From: Pohlia nutans
Taxonomy: Eukaryota > Streptophyta > Bryopsida > Bryales > Mniaceae
NCBI GenBank assembly: GCA_022496805.1
Contig: CM040092.1
Coordinates: forward strand, 15,704,113 to 15,768,112
Direction of reading: 5' to 3'
Length of the DNA stretch: 64,000 bases
Part shown: piece by piece, positions 1 through 10,197 of the stretch
Layout: every line of letters begins with the position of its first letter
How positions within the stretch are numbered: the first letter of the stretch is position 1
Made by a program: the position numbers and the translations under genes
Notes under the pieces: generated by a model
Told to the model about the DNA's origin: nothing
Seen by the model: the letters and a program-made list of their open reading frames with translations, nothing else
The model's database searches: none

Positions 1-510
1 GAAGGTGAAAGTGAAGGGACCAAGGCCAAAGTCAAGCAGGCTGTCTGACCAAAAGTGAACTGGCTCTCCCGGAATATAGCCAGAATAGTTTCCTGCATAG
101 GCCACAAATCCAGAATAGTTTCCTGCATAGGCCTGCATAGACCAGAATAATTTTTTGCATAGACCAGAATAGTTGCCACCAATCCTGGGAATCGTAATTT
201 ATTGGAGAATCAAAGTCATCTTTAGCTAAAGATGGCTTGGCAGCTCAACAAGTTTTTTGTTTTTAATTGTTTACACATGTTCCACTTCATTAATTCCCTG
301 TTCAGATGTCGATTCTCTACACAAGCAAAAGGGTGTATTGTAGTACTAGCTAAAGAATGTTATGGAGCCCAGACTCCTACCTGTTTGTCTAATTATTATT
401 ATTATTTTTTAGCAAATGAAATGTCATTCATTGATGAATAAAGTATTGTATTCCATTGAACCAAACCCAAAGGACGGCAGGTGGAAAATAAGATTTTTCC
501 CTTGAAACAA
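1..510. other. Intergenic, no gene seen
   Basis: AT-rich sequence. The short open frames in it have no recognisable domain. The only structure seen is the small tandem repeat at 71-175. Confidence 0.6.
71..175 (+). repeat. Degenerate short tandem repeat
   Basis: The phrase CCAGAATAGTTTCCTGCATA and close variants occur four times in about 105 bp, separated by short spacers. The later copies read AATAATTTTTTGCATA and AATAGTTGCC, so the array is decaying. Confidence 0.7.
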
Positions 511-642
511 GCGGTTAGTCGCAGAATCTTTGACTTAGTATTTTCTCCATATTTACTTTTGCATCTTGTTGTTACTGTCTAACGGTATAATTCTTGAAAA
601 CAAAGCGTTTTGTAGTCTCTCTCCTTGTGGAGTAGAGACAAC
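511..642 (+). mobile_element. MITE-like element, family O, copy 1
   Basis: One of three copies of a ~130-155 bp unit (others at 1031-1163, inverted, and 43900-44056). Each starts GGTTAGTCGCAG or GGCTAGTCGCGG and ends in a hairpin of the form GTCTCT-n4-loop-n4-AGAGAC. Copies 1 and 2 face each other 388 bp apart, so the pair could be the arms of one larger foldback element. The spacer between them (643-1030) shows no gene. Class unassigned. Confidence 0.6.
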
Positions 643-1030
643 AAAAGCCACACACATTGGTAGAAAAACAAAAACATCTAATAAAATTTCCCAGAAGGAT
701 GTCTATGAAAGTTCCATTTTTAGTGTCATCGATTCTATCCAATCTTGAGCTACTGGATAGTAAAGATCTTTCACAAAGTCCAGTCTTCTAAAATGCATGT
801 CCAATTGACAAGCATGTATCCAATGTGAAGATTTGAAAAATCTAAAAGTAGGTTGGAAAGGCGTTTCATTAAGTTAAAACTTTGTAAATGAGTAACCCTG
901 ACAAGGGGTGGTAAAAAACCAATGGTGTATGTCATAGACTAATACTTTGATTTTTGCCCCTTATTCTTTGTGATTGTTACTTGCTAACTGACCCAACTGA
1001 CCCCTCCAAATCATATTTGGTTGGAGTTTG

Positions 1031-1163
1031 TTGTCTCTGCCCCATATTTGGTGGGAGACTACGAAAACGCTTCGTTTTCAAGGAGAATTTACATAGCTGT
1101 GTAAAAAAGTTGTAAAAGTAAATTTAGGGTAAATAGTAAGGCAGAGACTACGCGACTAGCCAC
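1031..1163 (-). mobile_element. MITE-like element, family O, copy 2 (inverted)
   Basis: Reverse complement of the unit at 511-642 and closer to the copy at 43900-44056, sharing GGCTAGTCGCG, GTCTCTGCCTTA and GAAGCGTTTTCGTAGTCTC on the minus strand. The terminal hairpin is GTCTCTGCCCC/GGTGGGAGAC with a short A/T-rich loop. Confidence 0.6.
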
Positions 1164-1468
1164 TTGTTGTAATTCTTCTCTTGAAAATAAATTCCTTTCG
1201 CCCCAAAGGCCCAACTAATGAATTTCTTAAATTTGCAGATTTTTTTTCAAATATAAAAATATACAAAATCCTCCGTCCCAATGGCCCAACTGATGGGAGC
1301 TCAATATTTTGGGCATGGGCATGACAGTCGGCCCGTTCCCTGCTATGTTCCCCTTGGACACTCCCGTTCCCGCCTACCTCCGTTCTCACTGCGGGCAGAC
1401 AGTGTTTCTTGCAGAACTGGGTGTATTCTGCCTCCGCCCGACGCCCGTATCACAGGGAGATAAATATA

Positions 1469-1598
1469 AGATTCCCATATGGGAAACACGGACAAATTTC
1501 CCACAATTGTAACTTTCCCAGATAAAAAATACACTACAATCATCTCAAGAAAGTTACAATTGTGGGAATTTTGTCCCACTTCCCATATGAAATCCCAT
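1469..1598. mobile_element. Foldback MITE
   Basis: About 130 bp with two ~46 bp arms in inverted orientation. The left arm contains TTCCCATATGGGAAA and TCCCACAATTGTAACTTTC. The right arm contains GAAAGTTACAATTGTGGGA and TTCCCATATGAAATCCCA. The loop is about 33 bp. No target duplication assigned. Confidence 0.75.
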
Positions 1599-1891
1599 GT
1601 GGGAATGTCTTTATTTCTGCCTGTGTATTCTCCCTACTTCCTCTGCTTGGATCTGCCTCGTCCATTAGGGTTTATTGTTTATTTTCTCTCTCTCTCATCT
1701 GTGATCCGACAATATTCACCATGACTCTCAGCCGCAGCTGCCTCATTCACCAAAATGAATATTGAGACTCTATTTGCGAATGCATTGAAGAGTCATTCCA
1801 AAGCTCGTACAGGAAAAAAGTCCAGTGTGAAGCCCAATATTCGGTAAAACAGTTGGCTATAATGAAAACGCTTACACATACCCTGTTTTAT

Positions 1892-1934
1892 CTATATGTA
1901 TATGCATATGTATATGAATATGTATATGAGATAG
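1892..1934. repeat. TATATG-type microsatellite
   Basis: About 40 bp of alternating TATATG/CATATG/AATATG units. Confidence 0.7.
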
Positions 1935-2091
1935 TCAAAAATGCAGTATGAGTGCCGTGTTTGATACCAAGATACAAAAGTGCAAAACAGGCCCCGTGTC
2001 CGCTCACATGCATCAAATCACCTAATATTAACGCCCTCATAAACAACAAAGCTAAGTCCATACGTCCATGTCCATTAACTTATATGGTACC

Positions 2092-2289
2092 CTAGTCCCC
2101 TATGGACTCAACCGTAGTCTCATGTTCCGCTTCAACATGCTTGATATCTGCTCCTTGTTTCGCACAAACAACCAGCACATTACCAATCTCAGCTGCGGAC
2201 TTTGACGTGACCCCGAGCTGTTGCAAAACAAGTCGAGCCACCAACTCTGATGAAGAACTTTGGGCCACCAATACCACCACGTCGACCAT
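2092..2289 (-). pseudogene. Possible isolated terminal exon or gene fragment, unrecognised
   Basis: A 65-codon open frame on the minus strand with ordinary protein composition (motifs LVARLVLQQLGVTSK and AEIGNVLVVCAKQGADIK). It is preceded by a plausible acceptor (GGCTGTAG) and ends in TAG at about 2091. A plausible donor (AACGTAAGT) lies upstream near 2455, but no convincing exon precedes it. I do not recognise the family. The overlapping plus-strand frame at 2102-2488 is probably its shadow. Confidence 0.25.
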
Positions 2290-2480
2290 CTACAGCCATC
2301 CAATCAATATATCAGCATACCAGTGTTTCGCAGATCAAAAGACAAAGCTACGTAATAGGGACCTAACTCAAAACAAGATAGAAGAAACAATGCCATCACC
2401 ACATTGCATAGTACACCAATTGGATATGTCATGGAAATCCTTACTTACGTTGGGGGTGCTTGTAGCAAACAATACATTAG

Positions 2481-2675
2481 GAATTTAGGACCTCACTGAT
2501 TTTTAACGATTTCCGTGTGACATCCGATATTTCATGGGTTCGTACATTTTTCGCATAGATTTCACACAGATTTTGCACTAATTCTGCACCGAATCCGCAC
2601 AACTTCTACGTTCACTCTTTTCGTTATTTAACAAAGTGCAAAATCCATGTTTAAAATCCATGGGGTCCTAAATTC
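2481..2675. mobile_element. MITE with ~27 bp terminal inverted repeats
   Basis: The left end GAATTTAGGACCTCACTGAT is matched by the reverse complement of the right end, GAATTTAGGACCCCATGGAT, and the match extends a few bases further. 195 bp in all, with no coding capacity. The interior carries GCACTAATTCTGCACCGAAT-type repeats. Confidence 0.75.
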
Positions 2676-2823
2676 GTGATGTAACCCAAGAAAACTGCAA
2701 TGATTGCCCACACATCCATGAACAACAGTTAAGAGTACATGAGACCTAAATCATCACTAAATAAATACACTCATAGCACATATCTGCAATTACAACCATC
2801 TGCACTTCAAAAGTAGAACCAAC

Positions 2824-2985
2824 TTAAACCCTAAGAAACCAAGGATTCAGGGTTTTCAAACGACCACTTTGATCAATGATCATATACTAAAAACAACAGA
2901 ATTCAAATTTCATGTCATTAGAATCAATGAAGAAAATAGCATATGTTGGTTAAAAACGAAATTCCCTTCATGACTTACTGGAAAA
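2824..2985 (+). mobile_element. MITE family A fragment (A11)
   Basis: Diverged 5' part of the TTAA-type family A that is abundant at 29869-34182. Shares AACCAAGGATTCAGGGTTTT and the interior AGAATCAATGAAGAA and TATGTTGGTTAAAAA. The right end is lost. Confidence 0.6.
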
Positions 2986-5900
2986 AACAACCCCCCCCCC
3001 CAACCTTTCTCATGTTTTCATTTATCTCATTGTTTTCTGTTTCATTACTCAAGCTGATCACAAGTTGACCGAGGTTAGTGTTTTTTCAAGCACGTTGGTT
3101 TTTGCAAGTCCTATCAGGGTGTGCAGCTCTAAACCAAGATTTCGTGTGCGATTTTGAGCAACTTATCAGTTCAAGCGCTCGAGCTTGGATCCACATTTAA
3201 GCAACGAAGAAGCTTCTCGTCAAACCGCAAAGCTGCTCAAGGGCGTTTGTATGGTACAGTCCACTAGAATTCTTGTCCCTATGCACTCTTTTGAGGATTT
3301 TGAGAATTTGAACGCAGTGGAAATGGGAGTATCCAAGGGGAACAGGGTGAGGAACAAGCTAGCTACCATGCCTAGGCCCAAAATATTGAGCTCCAGAAAG
3401 AGCTTCTCTTGTAATCAAATTCATTTATAATTCACTCCCAAATGATATGGGATATAAAGAACTGACTTGCAAGCCCTTGTGAACTGTCTCTACACCATAT
3501 TTTTCAGTAGATTTTAGTGCACATTTGAGTATTTGAAGTGATCTTATTTTAAAATGTTTTTAGCTAAGAAAAGTTAGAACGCTAAGTCATCTTCCACCTC
3601 CAAAAATATATTTTTTGATTTGAAGTTTTTATGCATGAGATATAGACAAAATTCAATGAGGTTGTGAAGAATGTGCTTGAGTTGAATGATAAGAAAATGT
3701 GTTGTGATCAATTATGTCTAGTACACTAATTTATTTTGAGTATAGTTCAACTAAGGAAACGCGCAAAATCAAGTAATATTTGACCTCCAAAAAGAATTTT
3801 GTGATTTGAAGGTTTTATGCTTGAGTTATGCACATTTTTGGAAAGAAGTTTCATCGGTAATTAAGAAATAACAAGAAGTGAGAGGAGTTGTACATATCCC
3901 ACATTCATCGTTAGTACTAGTGCACTGAATTTCGTATAATGCACAAGGCTTTACTCACTCCACAACTCACATGTATAAAATGTGATGCGCTTTCATTCAT
4001 CTTTGACATACCACTTAGTTATGGCCAAATTTTATTCTAAATTTGGAAAATAAAATAAAATTTGTTAATTATGATTTTAAGTGTTTAACTCAATTTCCGT
4101 ACTCTAATTAATTATTGGACATTGCCCTACCCTTTGGCTACGGTACCCTGGAACAAAACCCAACTAAAGTTAGACATCATTGAGGGCCAATTTTCATTGG
4201 GGACCTAAAGGGGTCGAGGTCTAGACCTCCAGGGTTTAGTATTGCAAAACTCCACTTGTAGATCTGGAGGGACCAGAGGATGAACTGGAGGCTATTTTCG
4301 AGGATGTACGCAGTGAACAAATTTGAGAAATATTGTTGCCCGTGCCCATGGACAACCCGGAGAAGCCTTCCAGTTCTTGTTTCCAATGGAGACTAACTCT
4401 AACCCTATAGTCCTGTGATTTTGAGGATACCAATCAAAGTATTGGAGGTTGGTATATTGCTTGTGAACACCAATCAAACTCCTCTTGTCTTGCAAAATTT
4501 AGGTATGAGTTGATATATGAAGTTTGGGAAGAAGAAAAAAAAAGATATTAGCCTCACTAGTAGGCATGCTCCAAAGTGGAAACATCCATAACTATCACTT
4601 TTTGCTACTAAGCACAATTAATATTATTACACTTGTAAAAAAAAAATGGTTTTCTTGTCGATAATTGAAAGGAGATTTCAATGCACCAAACAATGTATTA
4701 TTTGAATACTATATAGACATGTCAAAACTGACTCCGGCTCTACCGTTGTGGCAAGCATGGAGGCATACATTTACCACCCCATGTTATCTCGCATGTTATA
4801 TGATAGATTGTATGCAAAAATTACAAAGGGTTAAATTTATTTTGTAAATGTTCCAAGAATATTTCTTCAGCTAGCGAACTAAGGTAAATATTGAAAAAAA
4901 AATTAAAAAATGCACACTAGGCAAAGATGGCTCAATTTTTGGTCATTGTTATTTTTGGGTGTCTACACGGTACAGAGCATGGAGCATCTGTTGAATAGAT
5001 GAACTATCTATAGGCTTCATGCACCTACAATAAGGTAGAGACACCTTATTTCTACATTTTAAGGATTTGAACCATCAAAATTGTTGTAAGAAATTCTAGA
5101 ATTTTGAGGAAGTGTAGGAAGTTAGAAATGATTGACTTTCACAAAAACTTGAATTGGAGCCTCTAAATCAACCACATCAAATGTCTAAACTTGACACAAA
5201 AACAAGAACTTGATTGATAAATGCATGTGGATTTATAGCCTTGCATAGGCATTTTTATAGAATGGCAAATGTTGGAGCTTGGAATGGAATAAGGTCCCTC
5301 TACCTTATGAAAGAAAATTCTAGTATGCCTCACACAAGCAGTCGAATTGAAAAATGAGCCTTCTAGGGCCCACTTTATAGTTTAAATTTATAACTTTAAT
5401 GGAGTCAATAGGGGGAGTTATGACAGTGTTGTTTTAATGAATTTGTTGAAAGTTGTAAGGTGGCATATGAAGAGTGAAAGTTATAACGTTGAGTTTCATT
5501 CTTTATATACTACCTCACAACTTTCAGTTCACTAAAAGTAGTCCTAATTGTAACTCCTCCAAATTTGTATGTTAGTTATTTTCTTTATTTATTTTATATT
5601 CATTTTCCAATTTCTTATATGGATCTTATTATAAACACCATTGAAATAAAGCCAAAATTTTACCCTTTCATTTAATTGATTAAATTATAGATAAGACATA
5701 CTAAAAAAACCAATTGGGTTATATGTGAAAAGTCTTTGGTACTCCAAATTTTTTAACTCCTTAGTGCTTGAATCAAAATGAAATTCTATCTTGAAATAAC
5801 ATATCTAATTATATAATAATGTTCTAAACATACTTTTGTTGCCCAATATTATGAGCCATTCTTCTTTTCAATGGTATGTTTTGCAACTATTTTATAATCT

Positions 5901-6318
5901 TCTTAAATAATTCATCTGTTTCAGCTTTTAAAGATAGAAAGGAGCAACTTTTAACCATTTAGGATTTTTGAGACTAAGAAAAATGATTTTGCATGTGCTT
6001 GAATGTCATGGATGCTATAGTTGTCTTGTAAAAACCCTTAGATAGAAATCGCAATTGTGTGAACATCAACAACTTAATATACACAACTTCAGACACTAGA
6101 ATGACCTAACCTAAAGTTATATTTATCGTGTGTAATGTACCACATGCAAATTTTAAAATCAACATGCCTTCAAGCATTGAATATAAAAAGTGTTGGGGTT
6201 TCTCTTGTTATTTTATGTTAGATGAACGATTGTACTTTAGGATTCTACTATTGAAAGGTGAGGCAATGAAGACTTTGTCTCACATCTTCATGGTCAATCG
6301 CTTAATATTGGTAAGTCC
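2986..6318. other. Intergenic, no gene supported
   Basis: AT-rich. Contains a C11 run near 2992 and two diverged copies of a phrase built on ACCTCCAAAAA...TTTGTGATTTGAAGGTTTTATGC (about 3597-3650 and 3783-3840). The 81-codon frame at 3185-3430 and the frames at 4177-4495 and 4665-4847 show no family motif, so I do not call them. Confidence 0.5.
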
Positions 6319-6345
6319 TTAACCCTTTCACGACCAATCAACCAA
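6319..6345 (+). mobile_element. Single TTAA-CCC transposon end
   Basis: TTAACCCTTTCACGACCAAT has the form of the left ends of the piggyBac-type MITEs here and resembles the end at 22675-22689 read in reverse. No matching right end was found downstream, so only a terminus is supported. Confidence 0.35.
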
Positions 6346-6379
6346 ATATGGTCGCTGAAGCAAGTAAATTTGGATGTAA

Positions 6380-7450
6380 CTCAAAATCGGCGAGGAATTA
6401 GGGTGATTGTCTCGAACAATGGTAGAAGCTGCTGAATTTGTGCTTCCAATGAAAAAATCCTTGTTGGATTTGGCCCAACGGAGTGTCGTGGGGATGATAT
6501 TGTATGATCCACAAATTGGGGATACGAAGCTTGGCTGGAAAAGAGAATAGAAAGATGTCCGCCAATACAGCTACCGTGGCAGCCTTTTGACGTCACTCTG
6601 GTTCATGGGGAACATGGGAACGAGCGATGATGTTCTCTATAACTGACAAGCGTTTGGGGATGAGAAAGGAGCTTCTCTGAGATAGCTTTGTTGTGATTCA
6701 ACATCTCTTTTTCCCTTGAGGCACAGAATCCAATGTGCATGGGCTCCTCTCAAGCAGCTCCCGGGGGTGCTCTCAGGCGGGAGAGTGTGTTCTTAGGCGG
6801 GAGGATGTGCGGATTTTTGCTATGCCCATCGTTCTCTGCTAGTACTAAATTACGGCCCTTGCACTTGGTACGCTTGTGGAGAATGCGAGGTGGCGAGCGC
6901 AGGAAGCATCCGTATCCGCTTTCCCTTTCCAAAATGGACGCCACTCCATTTTTGCTCATGAACAGGAGTGCTGGGATGCTATTCGGTGCTAATGGGGGTG
7001 TCTGGGTTTTGAGAGTTTGTTGGGAGAAGGCGGCTGTGTGTGAGGTTTTGTGTGCATCCCACTCGTTGTACTGTCGCTGGATTTGGCTGTCGCATTTGAG
7101 ATATCTTTGCAAAGCTCAATTCCAACTTAGCATGATAGAGGCGGCGGGAGATGGTGACAATGGGTGCACCCAGTCGCGCCCTCTACAAAACAGGAGATCA
7201 TGCATACAGAGGGCTTCACTTGCTTGGGAAAATTGGCCTTTGCCTCCTGAAGCGCCTTTCCATATTGCAACTGCGAATCTGGTCATCGTTCACTTTGCAC
7301 GGACGAGAGGACTTAGATAGAGAAAGCTTGCACTACTTTTATGAGCACTTTCACCGTTGCCGGTCAAAATGTCATATGTCCGGCCAAGTGGTGGGTGTAT
7401 ACAACTATTCCAAGCAATGGACTCCTCTTCTACCTGGCGTTTGTGTGGGA
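6380..7450. other. GC-richer island with unassigned open frames
   Basis: Composition is visibly less AT-rich than its flanks. A 195-codon plus frame (6733-7320) and a 120-codon minus frame (6750-7112) overlap, and neither shows a motif I recognise. It could be a captured or decayed gene fragment. No product is proposed. Confidence 0.3.
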
Positions 7451-7512
7451 ATTTTCTAAGTTAGAATGGTGAAATATAGTAAAAAATGGCCAAAATGGGT
7501 GAGTGCCAAGAA

Positions 7513-8420
7513 ATCACAGCACATATAAATGGTTGAATTGGACCATTAACAAGCACCCAAATGACCCCAAGCCTTTCCCAAATTATCCTAGGCACTTAGT
7601 GTGCTAAAATGGGCTTAAATTTGGGATTTAGGCTATCTAATTCGGGTTTTTAGACTTAACCCTTAAAGGACAATTTGGGTCCTAGGTGGGCAGCCCGGAA
7701 AGATTCTAATTTATTTTATTTTTTATTTTATTTTATTCCAAAAACGGCTCTGCAGTGCACTGCTAGCTAACACTGTAGCACTGTAGCACTGTAGCACTGC
7801 TGAACTTCAGCTGCCCCAACCTCAAAACTTGTTCAATTTGATAACTTTGATTGCTTACCAACGATTCCACAATCTCTCAAATGAGGCGAAAATTTGGAAT
7901 CTAGATTGCTTTTTCAGTAGCTTTCCAACGCAACAAGTCTCGCTTGATTTGGTTGAGAAATGAAACTTCTGTCTCAATTATTCCTTTAAACCAAGCCCGT
8001 GGGGCTGGGGTTGTCCTTTAAGGGTTAAACATAAAAATGACAGCACCCACAAGAGGTTGAAATGGTCAATCAACACACCCTTAGTCAATCCACAACCTCC
8101 ACCAATTATCCTAGTGCACTAAAATGGGCTAATTTTGGTGAATTGGAAACTCTAATTAGGGTTTTGGGACTTAAACACAAGAATTACAGCACATACAAGA
8201 GATTGAAATGATCAATCAACACACACTTAATGCACCCACAAACCCTCACCAATCACCCTAGACACGTAGTGCACTAAAATGGGTTAATTTTGGGGGTTAA
8301 ACCCTCTAATTAGGATTTTGGTACTTAAGTACACAAAATTACAGCACCCTTACCACACAATTTGATCCAAAATTAGCCTACAAGTGCTTAAATTCCACCT
8401 CAATTTGCCTATAAGTATCA
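7513..8420 (+). repeat. ~150 bp tandem repeat, three to four degenerate copies, split by a MITE
   Basis: Units begin at about 7513, 8037, 8183 and 8338 with ACAGCAC(A/C)YA. They share TTGAAATGRTCAATCAACAC, AATTATCCTAG, GTGCACTAAAATGGG and TTAGGGTTTTGGGACTTAA. The first two units are separated by the TTAA element at 7656-8028. Subtracting it restores a ~151 bp period. Confidence 0.75.
7656..8028. mobile_element. TTAA-flanked piggyBac-type MITE (D)
   Basis: 373 bp including the flanking TTAA. The termini TTAACCCTTAAAGGACAA and TTGTCCTTTAAGGGTTAA are perfect 18 bp inverted repeats. The insertion lies inside a ~150 bp tandem repeat, so the pre-insertion site can be read from neighbouring units. 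The interior has an A/T-rich tract and GCACTGTA repeats near 7770-7800. No coding capacity. Confidence 0.85.
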
Positions 8421-8647
8421 AGTACTTGAAAATGGGCTAAAATTGGAGTAAAAAATGGTTAAGTGAGGTGAATTTGCACCCTCACCTAAAATGGCAGCAC
8501 TATATCTAGACCTAAAATGGGCCAAAATTGGATTAAAATAGTCCAATACACCACACAACCACCCCCAATGCTACAACACCTCAATTGGGAGTTGTAAACA
8601 ACACAAGTTCCTCAAGTACAAAGAATTCTAATAATTTTTTTTTGACA
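8421..8647. other. AT-rich spacer, no gene seen
   Basis: Low-complexity continuation of the tandem repeat (AAAATGGGCTAAAATTGG phrases) ending in a T-run near 8640. Confidence 0.4.
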
Positions 8648-8682
8648 CAATTGAACTAGGGTTTTTGTAATGGAATGGAGGA

Positions 8683-8740
8683 CAAATCCCGGTGAAAATT
8701 CGGCGGCGCTTCCGCGCTATGCCATGCACCGGGATTTTTG
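8683..8740. other. GC-rich hairpin
   Basis: AAATCCCGGTG and CACCGGGATTT form a perfect 11 bp stem about 35 bases apart, with an inner GCG/CGC stem in GGCGCTTCCGCGC. It could act in RNA or belong to a terminal region of a retroelement. Function unknown. Confidence 0.5.
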
Positions 8741-8909
8741 AACCCTAAACCTCAATACATCACCACAATGCAACAACAAAGTCCAATAAACACCATTGAC
8801 AACACTTGAGCAATTAAAGAAATGCACACAATATTTTTTAGGCAATTAAAATTACCAATTTTAATAAGAAAAGTTCTTATACTAGCCTCCTAATCAATCC
8901 TAAATTCGT

Positions 8910-9660
8910 TCAATAAAGATCAAGGCCAACACGTGAAAAAAACGAAGAAGGGATTATCTCCCTGTCTTCCCTCCGTAATGTCACACGGGAGGGAGACAGG
9001 GACTGTGGCTGTGTTGCTCTCCTCCAGCTGCGGCACTGTCGGAGGCTGCTCCGCCTTGCTCCTCCGTTTCTTGTAGCCTGGGACTTGCGCCACCCCCGTC
9101 GTCTTGGTCTTCCGCTGATCTTGCATAGCTTGGTCACGCCCTCGCTTGATGAACGCCGCCGCATGTGTAGAGGCAAGACCCCTTTCTCACCTCGCCGACC
9201 TCGCTGTCGCTTGCCTTTGCTCCTTTCGCTGGTCGTTGCCTTCTCTTCGCAATCGTCGCTCCAAGATCCCTGGTCGCTGTAACTCCTCGCAATTCCATCG
9301 CTCCAAGATCCTTGGTCGTTGTAGCTCCTCGCTTGTGCGCACCTCCGCCAATGCGAGATCTTCCCCTGCTGCACGCGTTCCAGAGCTCCGTCGATGCCGC
9401 CCCGCACTCGTAGTCTTTGATTCCGCCGCAGTTGCCTTGTCCCGAATTCCGAATTCCGTCGCAGTTCCTCTACCGCACCTGGCTGCTCCTCCGCTGTCCC
9501 TGCAACGTGAACGGAACCGTCTATTTGCTCGCGCTGTCGTTGAAGCCTTCACTGTCTGCGCCGAATGATCTTGCTGTCTCCTACGCCCTGCTCCGTACCT
9601 CCAACGCCGAATTCCAATCCCTTGTCGCCGCTGGACTTTGGGCTCACAGCCCTGCTTCGT
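8910..9660. other. GC-rich block with overlapping open frames, unrecognised
   Basis: Strong composition shift. Frames are open on both strands (minus 165 codons at 8910-9407; plus 140 codons at 9146-9568), as expected from GC-rich sequence alone. A ~45 bp internal duplication is built on GCTCCAAGATCCTTGGTCG (about 9260-9340). The translations are Arg/Ser-rich with no domain seen. Captured gene fragment or retroelement leader are both possible. Confidence 0.3.
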
Positions 9661-9935
9661 GAATCTCCCTTGGACTAATCACCACCAAGCTAACAGCAAT
9701 TCCAAACTTGACAAACATTCTTTCTTCCAATCCCAAAGAAAGAAACACATAAAAAACAATTCCTATCTATTTTTCTCACCAAAACCTCTACATTAATATT
9801 TTATGATTTTTTTCAACACTATTCTCCAAAATCCCAAGCTCACAAAAACTAGATCTAGATCTACAAAAACGTCTCTCTCTCCCAAAACAAGCGCACACAC
9901 AAAACTAACTGAGGCCAACTTCATCGATAGGGGTG

Positions 9936-9940
9936 GGATT
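9936..9940. repeat. Target-site duplication GGATT (left)
   Basis: GGATT directly precedes the left LTR and recurs at 15430-15434 directly after the right LTR, as expected for a 5 bp copia integration footprint. Confidence 0.85.
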
Positions 9941-10197
9941 TATTGAAGGTAGTAGAAGATTGCACAAGGCACACACAAACACAAAGAATGCGTAGAAAGA
10001 CATGATTTTTACTCAAACGCCTTCCACCTTAAGTAGTGTACACTTAGGAGGTCACCATGGCAAACCATATGGGATAACCCATCACAAGGACACTCTAGAG
10101 ATCAGCCCATGCCTAACCCTTCCTCCCACACACCATTATTTAGCACCCGAACCTCTTTGGCTTCTAGCAATACTACCCTACATCATTTACCTCAATA
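9941..10197 (-). repeat. Copia 3' LTR
   Basis: 257 bp, matching 15173-15429 at all but five positions (about 98%). The ends are TATTGA and TCAATA rather than the commoner TG...CA. The element reads on the minus strand, so this is its 3' LTR. The adjoining internal AAAGTGGGAG (minus strand, about 10198-10207) is a purine-rich candidate polypurine tract. Confidence 0.9.

Noticed and set aside
6733..7320. 195-codon plus-strand open frame
   Set aside because: No family motif, an overlapping open frame on the other strand, and composition alone explains the lack of stops.
7770..7800. GCACTGTA tandem motif and scattered CTACAGT words elsewhere
   Set aside because: The local repeat is only about 25 bp inside element D and the other occurrences are no more than expected for a short word in 64 kb.
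9146..9568. 140-codon frame and the opposing 165-codon frame in the GC-rich block
   Set aside because: Open on both strands because of GC content; no domain, start context or splice signals.
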